From Pseudomonadota bacterium (GTDB lineage Bacteria > Pseudomonadota > Alphaproteobacteria > Sphingomonadales > Sphingomonadaceae), in the NCBI GenBank assembly GCA_023391375.1, contig JAEWBB010000026.1, positions 1-64,000 on the forward strand: 64,000 nucleotides of DNA, read 5' to 3'. The notes under the pieces were generated by a model. That model was not told where the DNA came from. It made no database searches and saw only the letters and a program-made list of their open reading frames with translations. The position numbers and the translations under genes were made by a program. Shown piece by piece: positions 43,036 through 52,599 of this stretch; position 1 is the stretch's first letter; each line of letters begins with the position of its first letter.

Positions 43036-44130
43036 TCACCGCTTCACCGCGCGGGTCGAAACCCACAGCTTCCCGACCAGCGGGAACAGTCCCTTATAAT
43101 GCGCCGCGTGGTAGCTCGACCCGGTGTCGAGCGCGCCGGTCAGGCGGCGGTGCGCCTTGCCGAGGTTGTGGTAGGGCACGCCCGGCAGCAGGTGATGGAG
43201 CGCATGGTAGCGCAGGCCGACCGGTGCCCATAGCGCGGGCAAGAGGCCCGGCGGCGGCACGTTGACCGTATCGAGATACTGGTCGGTGACGCTCATCGCG
43301 TCGCCGTCGTTCTCCCACAGGTGGGCTACGAGGGTCCGAAGCTGGTTGAGCAGCATCGCACCCGACGCGACGCCGAGGCCAATCAGGAAGGCGCGGACCG
43401 GGATGAACCCCGTGGTCACGCCGGCGACCAGCGCGATCGCCCACAGGCTGGCACCCGCTTCCATCCACGCCCACTGGCGCTTGAATTCGCCCTCCGGGCG
43501 CTTGCGCATGAACTTGGGGTTGATCTGCAGGCCGGAGAATTTGCCGACGACGAGGTCGCGCAGCTTCGGGCTGAGCAGCGACAGCGGGGTCAGCACGGCG
43601 AAACGGAAGATCAGCGCCACCGGCGCCAGCATCGCTGCGAACACGAAGACCGGCAGGGTCCACGGCTTCATTAGCGCCAGCGGGAGGTATTCGGGATCCT
43701 CGACCGTCCCGTAGCGGATCTTGGCATGGTGCATGTTGTGGATGCCCTCGTACATGAACGAAGGCGCCAGCAGCGGCACGCCGACGAGGACGTTCCAGAC
43801 CAGCCGGAAGCCGGGCAGCGCGCCGGCCTTGAGGTGGGTGATTTCGTGAATGAACAGGCCCGCCCGGTAGAGCGCGAGCATCGAGACGACGCCCGCAGCG
43901 ATCGCCACGACGGGGAAGTGCGTCGCAATGGCCAGCGCCAAAGCGGCGTAGCCGAGCAGCGCCGAACCGAGCATATCCGACCAATAGATCGCCGCGCTCG
44001 GCGCGTTCAGCTCGCGCGTCAGGTTGGCGGCTTCCTTGAGCATCGCCTTGTCGTCGCCCGTGCGGATGGCGCGGGCGATCGGTTCGTCGGTGGCGCTGAT
44101 CGCGCCGGGGGCAAAGGCTTGGTTCAACAT
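43036..44130 (-). CDS. Membrane fatty-acid desaturase family protein, possible sphingolipid desaturase
   Basis: 364-residue di-iron membrane enzyme. The three histidine boxes are HEITH (residues 95-99), HNMHH (131-135) and HALHH (309-313), with an extra His near 270. Hydrophobic segments are at about 55-90, 110-125, 155-185 and 228-260. A GXXE-type start loop and AGGA ribosome site support the start at 44130. Its place between lptG and the ceramide synthase gene suggests it acts on ceramides or their acyl chains; ordinary phospholipid desaturation remains possible. Confidence 0.85.
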   Translation of the reverse strand: MLNQAFAPGAISATDEPIARAIRTGDDKAMLKEAANLTRELNAPSAAIYWSDMLGSALLGYAALALAIATHFPVVAIAAGVVSMLALYRAGLFIHEITHLKAGALPGFRLVWNVLVGVPLLAPSFMYEGIHNMHHAKIRYGTVEDPEYLPLALMKPWTLPVFVFAAMLAPVALIFRFAVLTPLSLLSPKLRDLVVGKFSGLQINPKFMRKRPEGEFKRQWAWMEAGASLWAIALVAGVTTGFIPVRAFLIGLGVASGAMLLNQLRTLVAHLWENDGDAMSVTDQYLDTVNVPPPGLLPALWAPVGLRYHALHHLLPGVPYHNLGKAHRRLTGALDTGSSYHAAHYKGLFPLVGKLWVSTRAVKR

Positions 44131-44262
44131 CGGATGTCCTGGGCGCGCCACTGGATGGAGAAGATGGCACCATCATGGCGGCTTTGCGCCCTCATAGCGT
44201 TTCGGCGCTGAACCTGAAATGACAATGGTCAAAGGCACCGGCACGCGCTAGCCCCGCTGTCC

Positions 44263-45402
44263 ATGACCGAAGCGCTCACCATTTCGCCCGTCACGACCAA
44301 GGCCGACCGCAAGGCATTCGTCGACCTCGCCTGGGATATCTACAAGGACGATCCGCACTGGACCCCGCCGCTCAAGGACGAGGTGATGGGCCTTATCACG
44401 CCGGGCAAGAACCCGTGGTTCGAGCATGGCCGCGCGCAACTGTTCCTGGCCAAGCGGGGGGGCAGGCCGGTCGGGCGGATCAGTGCGCAGGTCGACGACC
44501 TCGTGCTCGAGCATATGGGCGCCGGGACCGGCAACTGGGGCTTCCTAGACGCGTTCGACGAAGCGACCGCGCTGAAGCTGATCGAGGCCGCGGAAGGCTG
44601 GCTGCGCGAGCAGGGCATGACCCGCGCGCTGGGCCCCATTTCCCTGTCGATCTGGGACGAGCCGGGCCTGCTGATCAAGGGCTTCGACGACAAGCCGGTG
44701 GTGATGATGGGCCATCACAAGCCCGAATATGCCGGTTGGGTCGAAGAGGCCGGTTACGGCAAGGCCAAGGACCTCGTCACCTACGAGGTGCCGACCAAGA
44801 TCGAATATCCGCCGGTGCTCAACCGGCTGATCGAGGCGGGGACGAAAAACCCGCGTATCGTGATCCGCGACGTCGACAAGTCGAAGTTCGATAGCGAGGC
44901 GGCGATCATCCTCGACATCCTCAACGACGCCTGGTCGGACAATTGGGGCTATGTCCCGCTGACCCCGTCGGAGATCGCCTACGCCGGCAAGAAGCTGAAG
45001 CCGATCATCTACGAGGACCTGGTCCAGATCGCGTATTACGACGGCCAGCCGGTGGCCTTCATCATGTGCATCCCGGACATCAACGAGATGACGGACGACC
45101 TCGACGGGAAACTCTTCCCGTTCGGCTTCGCCAAGCTGCTCTGGAGGCTTCACAAGCCGCGGGTGAAGCGGGTGCGCGTGCCGCTGATGGGGATCCGCAA
45201 GAGCTTCCACGGCAGCCGCCTGGCCGGCCAGCTGGCCTTCATGCTGATCGAAAAAGTGCGCGAGGCGAGCCGCGAACATTATGGCGTGCAGCGCGGCGAG
45301 TTCGGCTGGATTCTCGAGGACAACCAGGGGATGATGTCCATCGCGCAGTTGCCGGGCGCGGACACCAACCACGTCTACCGGATCTACGAAAAGGCGCTTT
45401 AA
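44263..45402 (+). CDS. GNAT-like acyltransferase, candidate bacterial ceramide synthase (bCerS/YghO-like)
   Basis: 379 residues, soluble. The first half has an acyl-CoA N-acyltransferase fold (FLAKRGGRPVGRISAQVDDLVLEH), the second a GNAT-type domain (YYDGQPVAFIMCIPDINE, then LAGQLAFMLIEKVREASREHYG). Proteins of this arrangement were long listed as dATP pyrophosphohydrolase or hypothetical; the Caulobacter homologue was shown to be ceramide synthase, adding the second acyl chain to 3-ketosphinganine. With spt, acp and the CerR-like epimerase in the window, the pathway fits. Assigned from family memory, not from a search. Confidence 0.75.
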   Translation: MTEALTISPVTTKADRKAFVDLAWDIYKDDPHWTPPLKDEVMGLITPGKNPWFEHGRAQLFLAKRGGRPVGRISAQVDDLVLEHMGAGTGNWGFLDAFDEATALKLIEAAEGWLREQGMTRALGPISLSIWDEPGLLIKGFDDKPVVMMGHHKPEYAGWVEEAGYGKAKDLVTYEVPTKIEYPPVLNRLIEAGTKNPRIVIRDVDKSKFDSEAAIILDILNDAWSDNWGYVPLTPSEIAYAGKKLKPIIYEDLVQIAYYDGQPVAFIMCIPDINEMTDDLDGKLFPFGFAKLLWRLHKPRVKRVRVPLMGIRKSFHGSRLAGQLAFMLIEKVREASREHYGVQRGEFGWILEDNQGMMSIAQLPGADTNHVYRIYEKAL

Positions 45403-45453
45403 GCGGACACCTTGGCGGCTGGCATGCGTTTCCTTTGGCAAAGGAGACGTAGC

Positions 45454-46308
45454 GTGAGCGAGACCAAAGAACCGATGATTCACGAGGACGGGCTTCCCGG
45501 CCACGAGACAGCGCTCGACCGCCAGCCGAAGTGGGAGCCGCGTTATCCGGGCTCGGGCCGCCTCAAGGGCAGGGTGGCGATCATCACAGGGGCCGACAGC
45601 GGCATCGGCCGCGCCACCGCCGTCCTGTTTGCGCGCGAGGGCGCCGACGTGGCCATCGTCTACCTGTGCGAACATGACGATGCCGACATCACCAGGAAGG
45701 CGTGCGAGGCCGAGGGCGCGCGGGCCATCGCCATCCCCGGTGACCTAGGGGAAAAGGCGCATTGCGACGCCGTGGTGCAGAAAGTCGTCGACACGTTCAG
45801 CCGGCTCGACGTGCTGGTCAACAATGCCGGCGAACAGCATCCCGACAAGGACATTCGCGACATCACCGAGGAGCAGCTCAAGCGCACCTTCCAGTCGAAC
45901 ATCTTCTCGATGTTCTTCCTCACCCAGGCGGCGCGCCCGCACCTCAAGAAAGGCGCGGCAATCGTCAATTGCACCTCCATCACCGCCTACCAGGGCGAGA
46001 AGGAACTGCTCGATTATTCGTCGACCAAGGGCGCCATTGCCGCCTTCACCCGCTCGCTGTCGGCCAATTTGGTCGAGGACGGCATCCGGGTGAATGGCGT
46101 CGCGCCGGGGCCGATCTGGACGCCGCTGAACCCGTGCGGCGGGTCGAGCGACGAGAAGATGGAAACGTTCGGCGAGAAGACGCCGATGGGCCGACCGGGC
46201 GAGCCGAACGAAGTCGCGCCCTCCTTCCTATTCCTGGCCTGCGACGACAGCAGCTACATGACCGGACAGGTGCTCCACCCGAACGGCGGGCAGGTCGTCA
46301 ACGGCTAG
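45454..46308 (+). CDS. Short-chain dehydrogenase/reductase (YhdF/YghA-like)
   Basis: 284-residue classical SDR. Nucleotide site TGADSGIGRATAV, NNAGEQ, catalytic serine in CTSITAYQG, and YSSTKGAIAAF (Tyr/Lys pair). A start at GTG 45454 is chosen: AAGGAG lies seven bases before it, and the upstream ATG at 45412 is inside the tail region of the previous gene's 3' flank. The N-terminal extension (TKEPMIHEDGLPGHE) is typical of stress-induced YghA-like SDRs, whose substrates are unknown. Overlaps the convergent xth gene by four bases. Confidence 0.88.
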   Translation: MSETKEPMIHEDGLPGHETALDRQPKWEPRYPGSGRLKGRVAIITGADSGIGRATAVLFAREGADVAIVYLCEHDDADITRKACEAEGARAIAIPGDLGEKAHCDAVVQKVVDTFSRLDVLVNNAGEQHPDKDIRDITEEQLKRTFQSNIFSMFFLTQAARPHLKKGAAIVNCTSITAYQGEKELLDYSSTKGAIAAFTRSLSANLVEDGIRVNGVAPGPIWTPLNPCGGSSDEKMETFGEKTPMGRPGEPNEVAPSFLFLACDDSSYMTGQVLHPNGGQVVNG

Positions 46309-47078
46309 CGCAGAATGCAGTAAACGGGTGCGTGGTCCGAGGCTTTCTCCTCGTTGCGCGCCCACTTATGGACGCCGGCGTCGGCCAGCCGGTCAGCAGC
46401 CTGCGGCGACAATAGGAAATGGTCGATGCGGAAGCCTGCGTCGCGCGGCCAGGCGCCGGCAGTGTAATCCCAGAAAGTGTAGAGCCGCGGTTCGTCCGGG
46501 TGAACGGCGCGCAGGGCGTCGGTCCAGCCCTGGTTAAGAATGGCGCGGAAGGCGGACTGGCTCTCCGGCTGGAACAGCGCGTCATTGGCCATCGCCCGGC
46601 GGCTGAACGTGTCGCGGTCCTCGGGTATGACGTTGTAGTCTCCGCACAGCACTGCGGGCTTTTCCTCGGCGAGGACGGATGCCGCCCGCTCGCGAAGGCG
46701 CTCCATCCAGCGTAGTTTGTAGTCGAACTTCTCGGTGCCGATCGGATTGCCGTTGGGCAAGTAGATCGACGCGACGATGACGCCGTTCACTTCTGCCTCG
46801 ATATAGCGGCTGTGGGTGTCGTCGGGATCGCCCGGAAGCCCGACTTGGCGAAGGTTGGGCGCCGCCTCGCGCGCCAGCACCGCCACCCCGTTGAAACCCT
46901 TCTGCCCATGCCACACGGCGTGGTATCCGGCCGCCTCGATGTCGCCGATCGGCAGCGCGTCGTCGGCGCACTTCAATTCCTGCAGGCAGACCACGTCCGG
47001 CGCCTCGCGGCCGAGATATTCGACGAGGCGCGGCAGCCGTGCGCGGATGCCGTTGATGTTGAAGCTGACGATTTTCAT
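46305..47078 (-). CDS. xth: Exodeoxyribonuclease III
   Basis: AP endonuclease and 3' exonuclease of base-excision repair, 257 residues. Conserved active-site stretches: SFNINGIRARLPRL (Asn), CLQELK (Glu), the Tyr region ASIYLPNGNPIG, GDYNVIPEDRD and the final DHAPVYCIL His. Full length. Convergent with the SDR gene and 24 bases upstream of the erpA stop on the same strand side. Confidence 0.95.
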   Translation of the reverse strand: MKIVSFNINGIRARLPRLVEYLGREAPDVVCLQELKCADDALPIGDIEAAGYHAVWHGQKGFNGVAVLAREAAPNLRQVGLPGDPDDTHSRYIEAEVNGVIVASIYLPNGNPIGTEKFDYKLRWMERLRERAASVLAEEKPAVLCGDYNVIPEDRDTFSRRAMANDALFQPESQSAFRAILNQGWTDALRAVHPDEPRLYTFWDYTAGAWPRDAGFRIDHFLLSPQAADRLADAGVHKWARNEEKASDHAPVYCILR

Positions 47079-47102
47079 AGGACCCGCTCTAGCGCGGGCG
47101 GG

Positions 47103-47423
47103 CTAGACGGAAAAGCTCGACCCGCAGCCGCAGCCGGAGGCCGCGTTGGGATTGGTCACCTTGAACGAAGCGCCGCCGAGGTCCTCGACGAAATCGACGG
47201 TGCTGCCGTCGATCAGGTCGAGGCTTGTAGGGTCCACCACCAGGGTGACGCCGCCGGTGGACGAGACGCTGTCATCGTCCTCGGGTTCGCCCATTTCGAA
47301 CTTGTAGCTGAACCCCGCGCAGCCGCCGCCGTCGACGGAGAGGCGCAGGACCGCGGGCTTGCCGAGTTTTCCGGCGATGGCCGACACGCGGCGCGCCGCA
47401 CTTTCGGTGAGGACGAGGCTCAT
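47103..47423 (-). CDS. erpA: Iron-sulfur cluster insertion protein ErpA
   Basis: 106-residue A-type carrier that hands Fe-S clusters to target proteins. The three ligand cysteines are in GGGCAGFSY and the C-terminal SGCGCGSSF pair, spaced as in ErpA/IscA. TESAARRV at the start is typical. It precedes xth on the minus strand with no other gene between. Confidence 0.9.
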   Translation of the reverse strand: MSLVLTESAARRVSAIAGKLGKPAVLRLSVDGGGCAGFSYKFEMGEPEDDDSVSSTGGVTLVVDPTSLDLIDGSTVDFVEDLGGASFKVTNPNAASGCGCGSSFSV

Positions 47424-47463
47424 GGGATCGAGATAGGAACCGCCGATGGCGGCGGCAAGGCGC

Positions 47464-48522
47464 TTAGCGCTGCGGTCCGCCGAGTGCGACCGCGTCCATC
47501 GAGTGGTCGCCGGCCTTGGTCTTCATCGCCATCAGATAGTCGTTCGACTTCATGAAGGGGATCGGGTTCACGGCGCGGCCGTCGATGCGGACTTCGTAGT
47601 GGAGGTGACTGCCGGTCGAACGGCCGGTCGAGCCCATCAGGCCGATCTGCTGGCCGCGGGTGATGCGCTGGCCGGCCGAGACCATGATCTTCGACATGTG
47701 GCCGTAGCGGGTGGTGATGCCCTTGCCGTGGTCGAGTTCGACGAGGTTGCCATAGCCGCCACTGTTGAAACCGGCGCGCAGCACGGTGGCGTCGGCGGTG
47801 GCGTAGATCGGGGTGCCGATCGGGCCGGCAAGGTCGATGCCGGCGTGCATCGCGGCGCGGCCCTTGAAGGGATCGCTGCGGACGCCGTAGCCCGAGGTGA
47901 AGGCGGCGGTGCGGACCGGCTTGTCGCTCGGCACGGCAATGGCGCCGTCGGCCAGGTTGTCGAGCTTCTTCCAGCTGTTGAACAACGCCTTGAACGTCGC
48001 GTCGCCGCTGGTCGCCGGCTCGAGCGGGCCGCCCATGCCGGTGTAGCGGGCAGTGTCGACGCCGCGGCTCTTGAGCGCCTGGACGGTCGCGGCATAGCGC
48101 GCGTCGAGCTTTTCGGCGGTGGCGCGGGCCTGGTCGATGTTGGCGTCCTCGACGCGGGCGAGGCGGCCGGCGATGGCGGCGGGGAGCGGAGCGAGGGCGG
48201 TGGTTTCGGGGAGCGCGGCGGGGTCGAACGCCTGGCCGGCGAGCATCGCGGCCAGCATGTCCTGACGCTGTTCGATCTGGCGGGCGCGAAGCTCGGTCGC
48301 CTGGGCGAGGCTGGCCATGTCGGCCGGAACGGAAACCGCCGGCGAACGGCCGGCGGTAAAGAATTGCGCGGTCGCGTAGGATGACCAGGCGACGAACGCG
48401 AACAGGACGGCGATCAGGGCGAACTGGGCGCGGACGGAAAGGCTCACGCGGCGCAGGTGGCGCCCGTCGTGAAAGAAAAGATCCCGGTTACGGATCAGGT
48501 TAGCCGCCGCGGCGTTCGACAT
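47464..48522 (-). CDS. M23-family peptidoglycan endopeptidase, membrane-anchored
   Basis: 352 residues. N-terminal cytoplasmic stretch, one membrane segment (about residues 36-52), a helical periplasmic region (about 70-190), and a C-terminal LytM domain with MHAGIDLAGPIGTP, RYGHMSKI and GSHLHYEVRIDGRAV. Similar to alphaproteobacterial LdpA/MepM-like factors. The ATG at 48522 with GAGGAG upstream is preferred over 48543. Divergent from serC across a 392-base gap. Confidence 0.88.
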   Translation of the reverse strand: MSNAAAANLIRNRDLFFHDGRHLRRVSLSVRAQFALIAVLFAFVAWSSYATAQFFTAGRSPAVSVPADMASLAQATELRARQIEQRQDMLAAMLAGQAFDPAALPETTALAPLPAAIAGRLARVEDANIDQARATAEKLDARYAATVQALKSRGVDTARYTGMGGPLEPATSGDATFKALFNSWKKLDNLADGAIAVPSDKPVRTAAFTSGYGVRSDPFKGRAAMHAGIDLAGPIGTPIYATADATVLRAGFNSGGYGNLVELDHGKGITTRYGHMSKIMVSAGQRITRGQQIGLMGSTGRSTGSHLHYEVRIDGRAVNPIPFMKSNDYLMAMKTKAGDHSMDAVALGGPQR

Positions 48523-48914
48523 GATATTCGTCGCTCCTCGCAATCAGGACGCGGCCGGAAGGCTGCGCCCGGATTTGAATCATCGATACGGTGGCTCCCC
48601 AGCCCCCATGGCGAAACGGCGTTTTTGCCCTTGCCGTCTTGCTGGACAGGAATTGACCGCCGAAGGTTAATCAATTCAACCTTTGGTTCCGCAAGGCGGG
48701 ATGAACGGTCCACCGCGCACGACGAACGGTGAACCGAACTTGCGTTAGGTTAAGGATTTTCCCGAAATTTAATGAATGCCCGCCGTTGCGCGGACAGTCG
48801 AATCATTTTGCTGCACCTGCGAATAAGCGATTGCGCGGGGCCGATTTTCCCCCCACAAGGTCGGCGGGCCACGCCGTCCCAACGCGGCGCGAGCTCTCTG
48901 TGAGGAGAGTATGC
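48523..48914. promoter_or_regulatory. Divergent intergenic region with a structured serC leader
   Basis: No gene is supported. The serC-proximal 75 bases hold three hairpins: GCCGA/TCGGC (48840-48865), CGCCG/CGGCG (48872-48889) and CTCTC/GAGAG (48894-48909); the last covers the GAGGAG ribosome site. This fits the alphaproteobacterial serC RNA element, a presumed cis-regulator that hides the ribosome site. An AAGGTTAATCAATTCAACCTT inverted repeat at about 48663-48683 may be a promoter-linked element for the divergent genes. Confidence 0.5.
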
Positions 48915-50033
48915 ATGACTGACCAAAAGCCGCCCCTTCCGGCGCGTCCTTATTATTCGTCGGGTCCCTGCGCCAAGCCGCCGGGATGGAGCCCCGACAA
49001 GCTGTTCCTCGACGACCTCGGCCGCTCGCACCGCGGCGCGCTGGGCAAGCAGCGCCTCCAATATTGCATCGACCTGATGCGCGAGATGCTGGCGCTGCCC
49101 GACACCCACCGGATCGGCATCGTGCCGGGCAGCGATACTGGCGCGTTCGAGCTGGCGATGTGGGCCATGCTGGGCGAGCGCCCCGTCACCTGCCTCGCCT
49201 GGGAAAGCTTTGGCGAAGGCTGGGTGACCGACGCGGTCAAGCAGCTGAAACTCGACCCCACCGTCATGCGCGCCGATTACGGTAACATCCCCGACCTCGA
49301 CGCGGTCGACTGGTCGAACGACGTCCTCTTCACCTGGAACGGCACAACCTCGGGCGTCCGCGTGCCGGACGGCGACTGGATTGCACAGAACCGCGAAGGC
49401 CTGTCGTTCGCCGACGCGACCAGCGCGGTGTTCGCGTACGACATCGACTGGACCAAGGTCGATGTCGCGACCTTTAGCTGGCAAAAGGTGCTGGGCGGCG
49501 AAGGCGCGCACGGCGTCCTGATCCTCGGACCCCGCGCGGTCGAGCGGCTGGAGCGCTTTACCCCGGACCGCCCGCTGCCGAAGCTGTTCCGCCTGATGAG
49601 CGGCGGCAAGCTGAACGAGGGCATCTTCAGGGGCGAGACGATCAACACGCCATCGATGCTGGCGGTCGAGGACGCGGTCTTCGCGCTCGAATGGGCGAAA
49701 TCGGTCGGCGGCCTCCACGGCCTGATCGCCCGTTCCGATGCCAACGCCGCCGCGCTCGACCGCATCGTCGAGGGCCGCAACTGGCTCGGCCACCTCGCGC
49801 AGGATCCGGCAACGCGGTCCAAGACCAGCGTCTGCCTGACGGTCGATGGCGCGGACGCTGACTTCATCAAGCGCTTCGCCAAGCTGCTCGAAAGCGAAGG
49901 CGCGGCGTACGACATCGCCGGCTACCGCGATGCCCCGCCGGGCCTCCGCATCTGGTGCGGTGCGACCGTCGACACCGCCGACATCGAGGCCCTCGGGCCG
50001 TGGCTCGATTGGGCCTGGGAGAAATTGAAATGA
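48915..50033 (+). CDS. serC: Phosphoserine aminotransferase (alphaproteobacterial type)
   Basis: PLP enzyme that forms phosphoserine from 3-phosphohydroxypyruvate, 372 residues. FSGPCAKPPGWS-like start (YSSGPCAKPPGW), GSDTGAFELAMW, FTWNGTTSGVRVPD, and the PLP lysine in ATFSWQKVLGGEGAHG are recognisable. The ATG at 48915 is behind GAGGAG within the leader hairpin. Overlaps serA by four bases; the two make the first steps of serine synthesis, which also feeds serine palmitoyltransferase. Confidence 0.95.
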   Translation: MTDQKPPLPARPYYSSGPCAKPPGWSPDKLFLDDLGRSHRGALGKQRLQYCIDLMREMLALPDTHRIGIVPGSDTGAFELAMWAMLGERPVTCLAWESFGEGWVTDAVKQLKLDPTVMRADYGNIPDLDAVDWSNDVLFTWNGTTSGVRVPDGDWIAQNREGLSFADATSAVFAYDIDWTKVDVATFSWQKVLGGEGAHGVLILGPRAVERLERFTPDRPLPKLFRLMSGGKLNEGIFRGETINTPSMLAVEDAVFALEWAKSVGGLHGLIARSDANAAALDRIVEGRNWLGHLAQDPATRSKTSVCLTVDGADADFIKRFAKLLESEGAAYDIAGYRDAPPGLRIWCGATVDTADIEALGPWLDWAWEKLK

Positions 50034-51610
50034 CCGTCCGCGTCCTGATTTCCGACAAGATGGACCCCAAGGCCGCCGCCATCTTCCGCGACCGCGGAAT
50101 CGAGGTCGACGAGATCACCGGCGAGACGCCGGAGCAGCTGATCGCCCGGATCGGCGACTACGACGGCCTCGCGATCCGCTCCTCGACCAAGGTGACCAGG
50201 GCGGTGCTCGACGCCGCGACAAACCTCAAGGTCGTGGGTCGCGCCGGGATCGGCGTCGACAACGTCGATATCCCCGCCGCTACCGCACGCGGTGTGGTCG
50301 TGATGAACACCCCGTTCGGCAACTCGATCACGACCGCGGAGCACGCCATCGCGCTGATGTTCGCCCTCGCCCGCCAGCTGCCCGAGGCCGATGCCTCGAC
50401 CCAGGCCGGCAAGTGGGAAAAGAACCGCTTCATGGGCGTCGAGGTCACCGGCAAGACGCTGGGCCTCATCGGCGCCGGCAACATCGGCTCGATCGTCGCC
50501 ATCCGCGCGCTCGGCCTGAAAATGAAGGTCGTCGCCTTCGACCCCTTCCTCACGCCCGAGCGGGCGGTCGACCTGGGGATCGAAAAGGTCGAACTGGACG
50601 AGCTGCTGCGCCGCGCCGACTTCATCACCCTCCATACGCCGCTCACCGACCAGACCCGCAACATTTTGTCCGCCGCAAATCTTGCGAAGACCAAACAAGG
50701 CGTCCGAATCATCAATTGCGCGCGCGGCGGGCTGATCGACGAGGCCGCTTTGAAGGCAGGTCTCGACAGCGGTCACATCGCCGGCGCCGCGCTCGACGTG
50801 TTCGAATCCGAACCGGCGAAGGACAGCCCGCTGTTCGGCACGCCGGGCTTCATCTCGACCCCTCACCTCGGCGCGTCGACCAGCGAGGCGCAGGTCAACG
50901 TCGCGATCCAGGTGGCGGAGCAGATGAGCGATTTCCTGCTGCTGGGCGGGGTGACCAACGCGATCAACATGCCCTCGCTGTCGGCCGAGGAAGCACCGCG
51001 CCTGAAGCCTTACATGGCGCTGGCCGAAAGCCTCGGGAAGCTGGTCGGGCAGGTCCTGGGCGACGACGTCCGTTCGGTCGCGATCGAGGTCGAGGGCGCC
51101 GCCGCGCAGCTCAACCCCAAGCCGATCACCGGGGCGGTATTGGCCGGCCTGATGGGCACCTATTCGGACACGGTGAACATGGTCAATGCGCCGGTCCTCG
51201 CGAAGGAGCGCGGCCTCGACGTCAAGGAAGTGCGCCACGACCGCGAGGGTGCCTACCACACGCTGGTCGCGGTCGAGGCGATGACCGACAAGGGCGTCCG
51301 CCGCGTCGCAGGTACGCTGTTCGGCAACAACGCGCCGCGATTGGTCGAACTGTTCGGCATCGACATCGAGGCCGAACTCGACGGCTCGATGCTCTACATC
51401 GTCAATTCGGACACGCCCGGCTTCATCGGCAAGCTCGGCACCGCGCTCGGCGATAGCGACATCAACATCGCCACCTTCAACCTCGGTCGCCGCAAGGCGC
51501 GTGGCGATGCCGCCTCGCTGGTTGCGGTCGACGGGGTGATCGGGCCGGACGTGGTGAAGGCTCTGTGCGCGCTCGACGGCGTGCGCAAGGTCGTACCGCT
51601 GCGCTTCTAG
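50030..51610 (+). CDS. serA: D-3-phosphoglycerate dehydrogenase
   Basis: First enzyme of serine synthesis, 526 residues, long form with an extra intervening domain and a C-terminal ACT domain. NAD motif GLIGAGNIGSIVA, catalytic Arg in INCARGG, Glu in DVFESEPA and His in STPHLGAST. The C-terminal ACT domain (IVNSDTPGFIGKLGTALGDSDINIA) is expected to bind serine for feedback control. Overlaps serC by four bases and the convergent CDF gene by four. Confidence 0.96.
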   Translation: MTVRVLISDKMDPKAAAIFRDRGIEVDEITGETPEQLIARIGDYDGLAIRSSTKVTRAVLDAATNLKVVGRAGIGVDNVDIPAATARGVVVMNTPFGNSITTAEHAIALMFALARQLPEADASTQAGKWEKNRFMGVEVTGKTLGLIGAGNIGSIVAIRALGLKMKVVAFDPFLTPERAVDLGIEKVELDELLRRADFITLHTPLTDQTRNILSAANLAKTKQGVRIINCARGGLIDEAALKAGLDSGHIAGAALDVFESEPAKDSPLFGTPGFISTPHLGASTSEAQVNVAIQVAEQMSDFLLLGGVTNAINMPSLSAEEAPRLKPYMALAESLGKLVGQVLGDDVRSVAIEVEGAAAQLNPKPITGAVLAGLMGTYSDTVNMVNAPVLAKERGLDVKEVRHDREGAYHTLVAVEAMTDKGVRRVAGTLFGNNAPRLVELFGIDIEAELDGSMLYIVNSDTPGFIGKLGTALGDSDINIATFNLGRRKARGDAASLVAVDGVIGPDVVKALCALDGVRKVVPLRF

Positions 51611-52560
51611 TCGCTTCGGTTGAGCGGGTCGGGCGCAACCTTTCCGCGCCGCCGCTCGTCGCCCTGCGGCCGGACGAACACGCCAAATAGCTGCGGGAAG
51701 TCGGCCCGGGCGCGGCTTTCGATCCGCTCGATCAGCTTTTCCACCTCGCGCACGTCGATCCCGTCGACGAAGCGGATGCCGATGGTCGCGATCACCTGGT
51801 CGGGAGCCAGTTGGGACGTCATCAGGTGGACGACCTCCTCGACGCATTTCTCGCGCTCGATGCTGTCGCGGATCGCGGCGGCCAGCTTGGGCGAGGCGCG
51901 TTCGCCGATCAGCAATTCCTTGGTCTCGCGCGCCAGGATGATCGCGACCCCGGCCAGCAGGATGCCGATCAGGACCGACGAGAGGCCGTCGACCCACCAT
52001 TGCCCGGTCTGCACGGCGACGAAGGTGCCGGCGAGGGCGATGGCGATACCGACCAGTGCCGCCGAATCCTCGAACAGCACCATGAAGCTGGTCGGGTCCT
52101 TGCTTTCCTCGACCGTTTTCCAGATCGACCGGCCTTTACGTGTACGGCCGAACACCTTCCACGCGAACCACCACGACCCGCCCTCGAACAGCAGCGCGAG
52201 GCCGAGCACGACGTAATTGATCCACGCCCTCTCGATCGGCTCGGGATTGCGGATGCGCAGCACGCCTTCGTACAGCGACACGCAGGCACCGACAGCGAAG
52301 ATCAAGAGCGCGACGACGAACGCCCAGAAATAGAGCTCGCGGCCGTGGCCCAGCGGATGCTCGTCGTCGGGCAGCGCGGCGGCGCGGCGCTGGCCGTAGA
52401 GCAGCAGCACCTCGTTGCCCGTATCCACCACCGAATGAATCGCCTCGCTGAGCATGGCAGTGCTGCCGGTGATGGCGGACGCGACGCCCTTGGTCACCGC
52501 GATCAGCAGGTTACCGACCAGGGCGGCGATAATCGCCGGACGGGTGGAGGCTTCGGCCAT
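51607..52560 (-). CDS. CDF-family cation efflux protein
   Basis: 317-residue inner-membrane exporter of divalent metal (likely Zn, Fe or Mn). Six membrane helices, metal site in SEAIHSVVDTGNE (HxxxD of helix 2), the loop EHPLGHGRE, a second metal site in FEDSAALVG, and a cytoplasmic C-terminal domain (IRFVDGIDVREVEKLIERIE). Convergent with serA. The specific metal cannot be told. Confidence 0.9.
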   Translation of the reverse strand: MAEASTRPAIIAALVGNLLIAVTKGVASAITGSTAMLSEAIHSVVDTGNEVLLLYGQRRAAALPDDEHPLGHGRELYFWAFVVALLIFAVGACVSLYEGVLRIRNPEPIERAWINYVVLGLALLFEGGSWWFAWKVFGRTRKGRSIWKTVEESKDPTSFMVLFEDSAALVGIAIALAGTFVAVQTGQWWVDGLSSVLIGILLAGVAIILARETKELLIGERASPKLAAAIRDSIEREKCVEEVVHLMTSQLAPDQVIATIGIRFVDGIDVREVEKLIERIESRARADFPQLFGVFVRPQGDERRRGKVAPDPLNRSD

Positions 52561-52599
52561 GCGGGGCTCAACCTGCCGACCGGCCTTTCGTTGCGTGGG

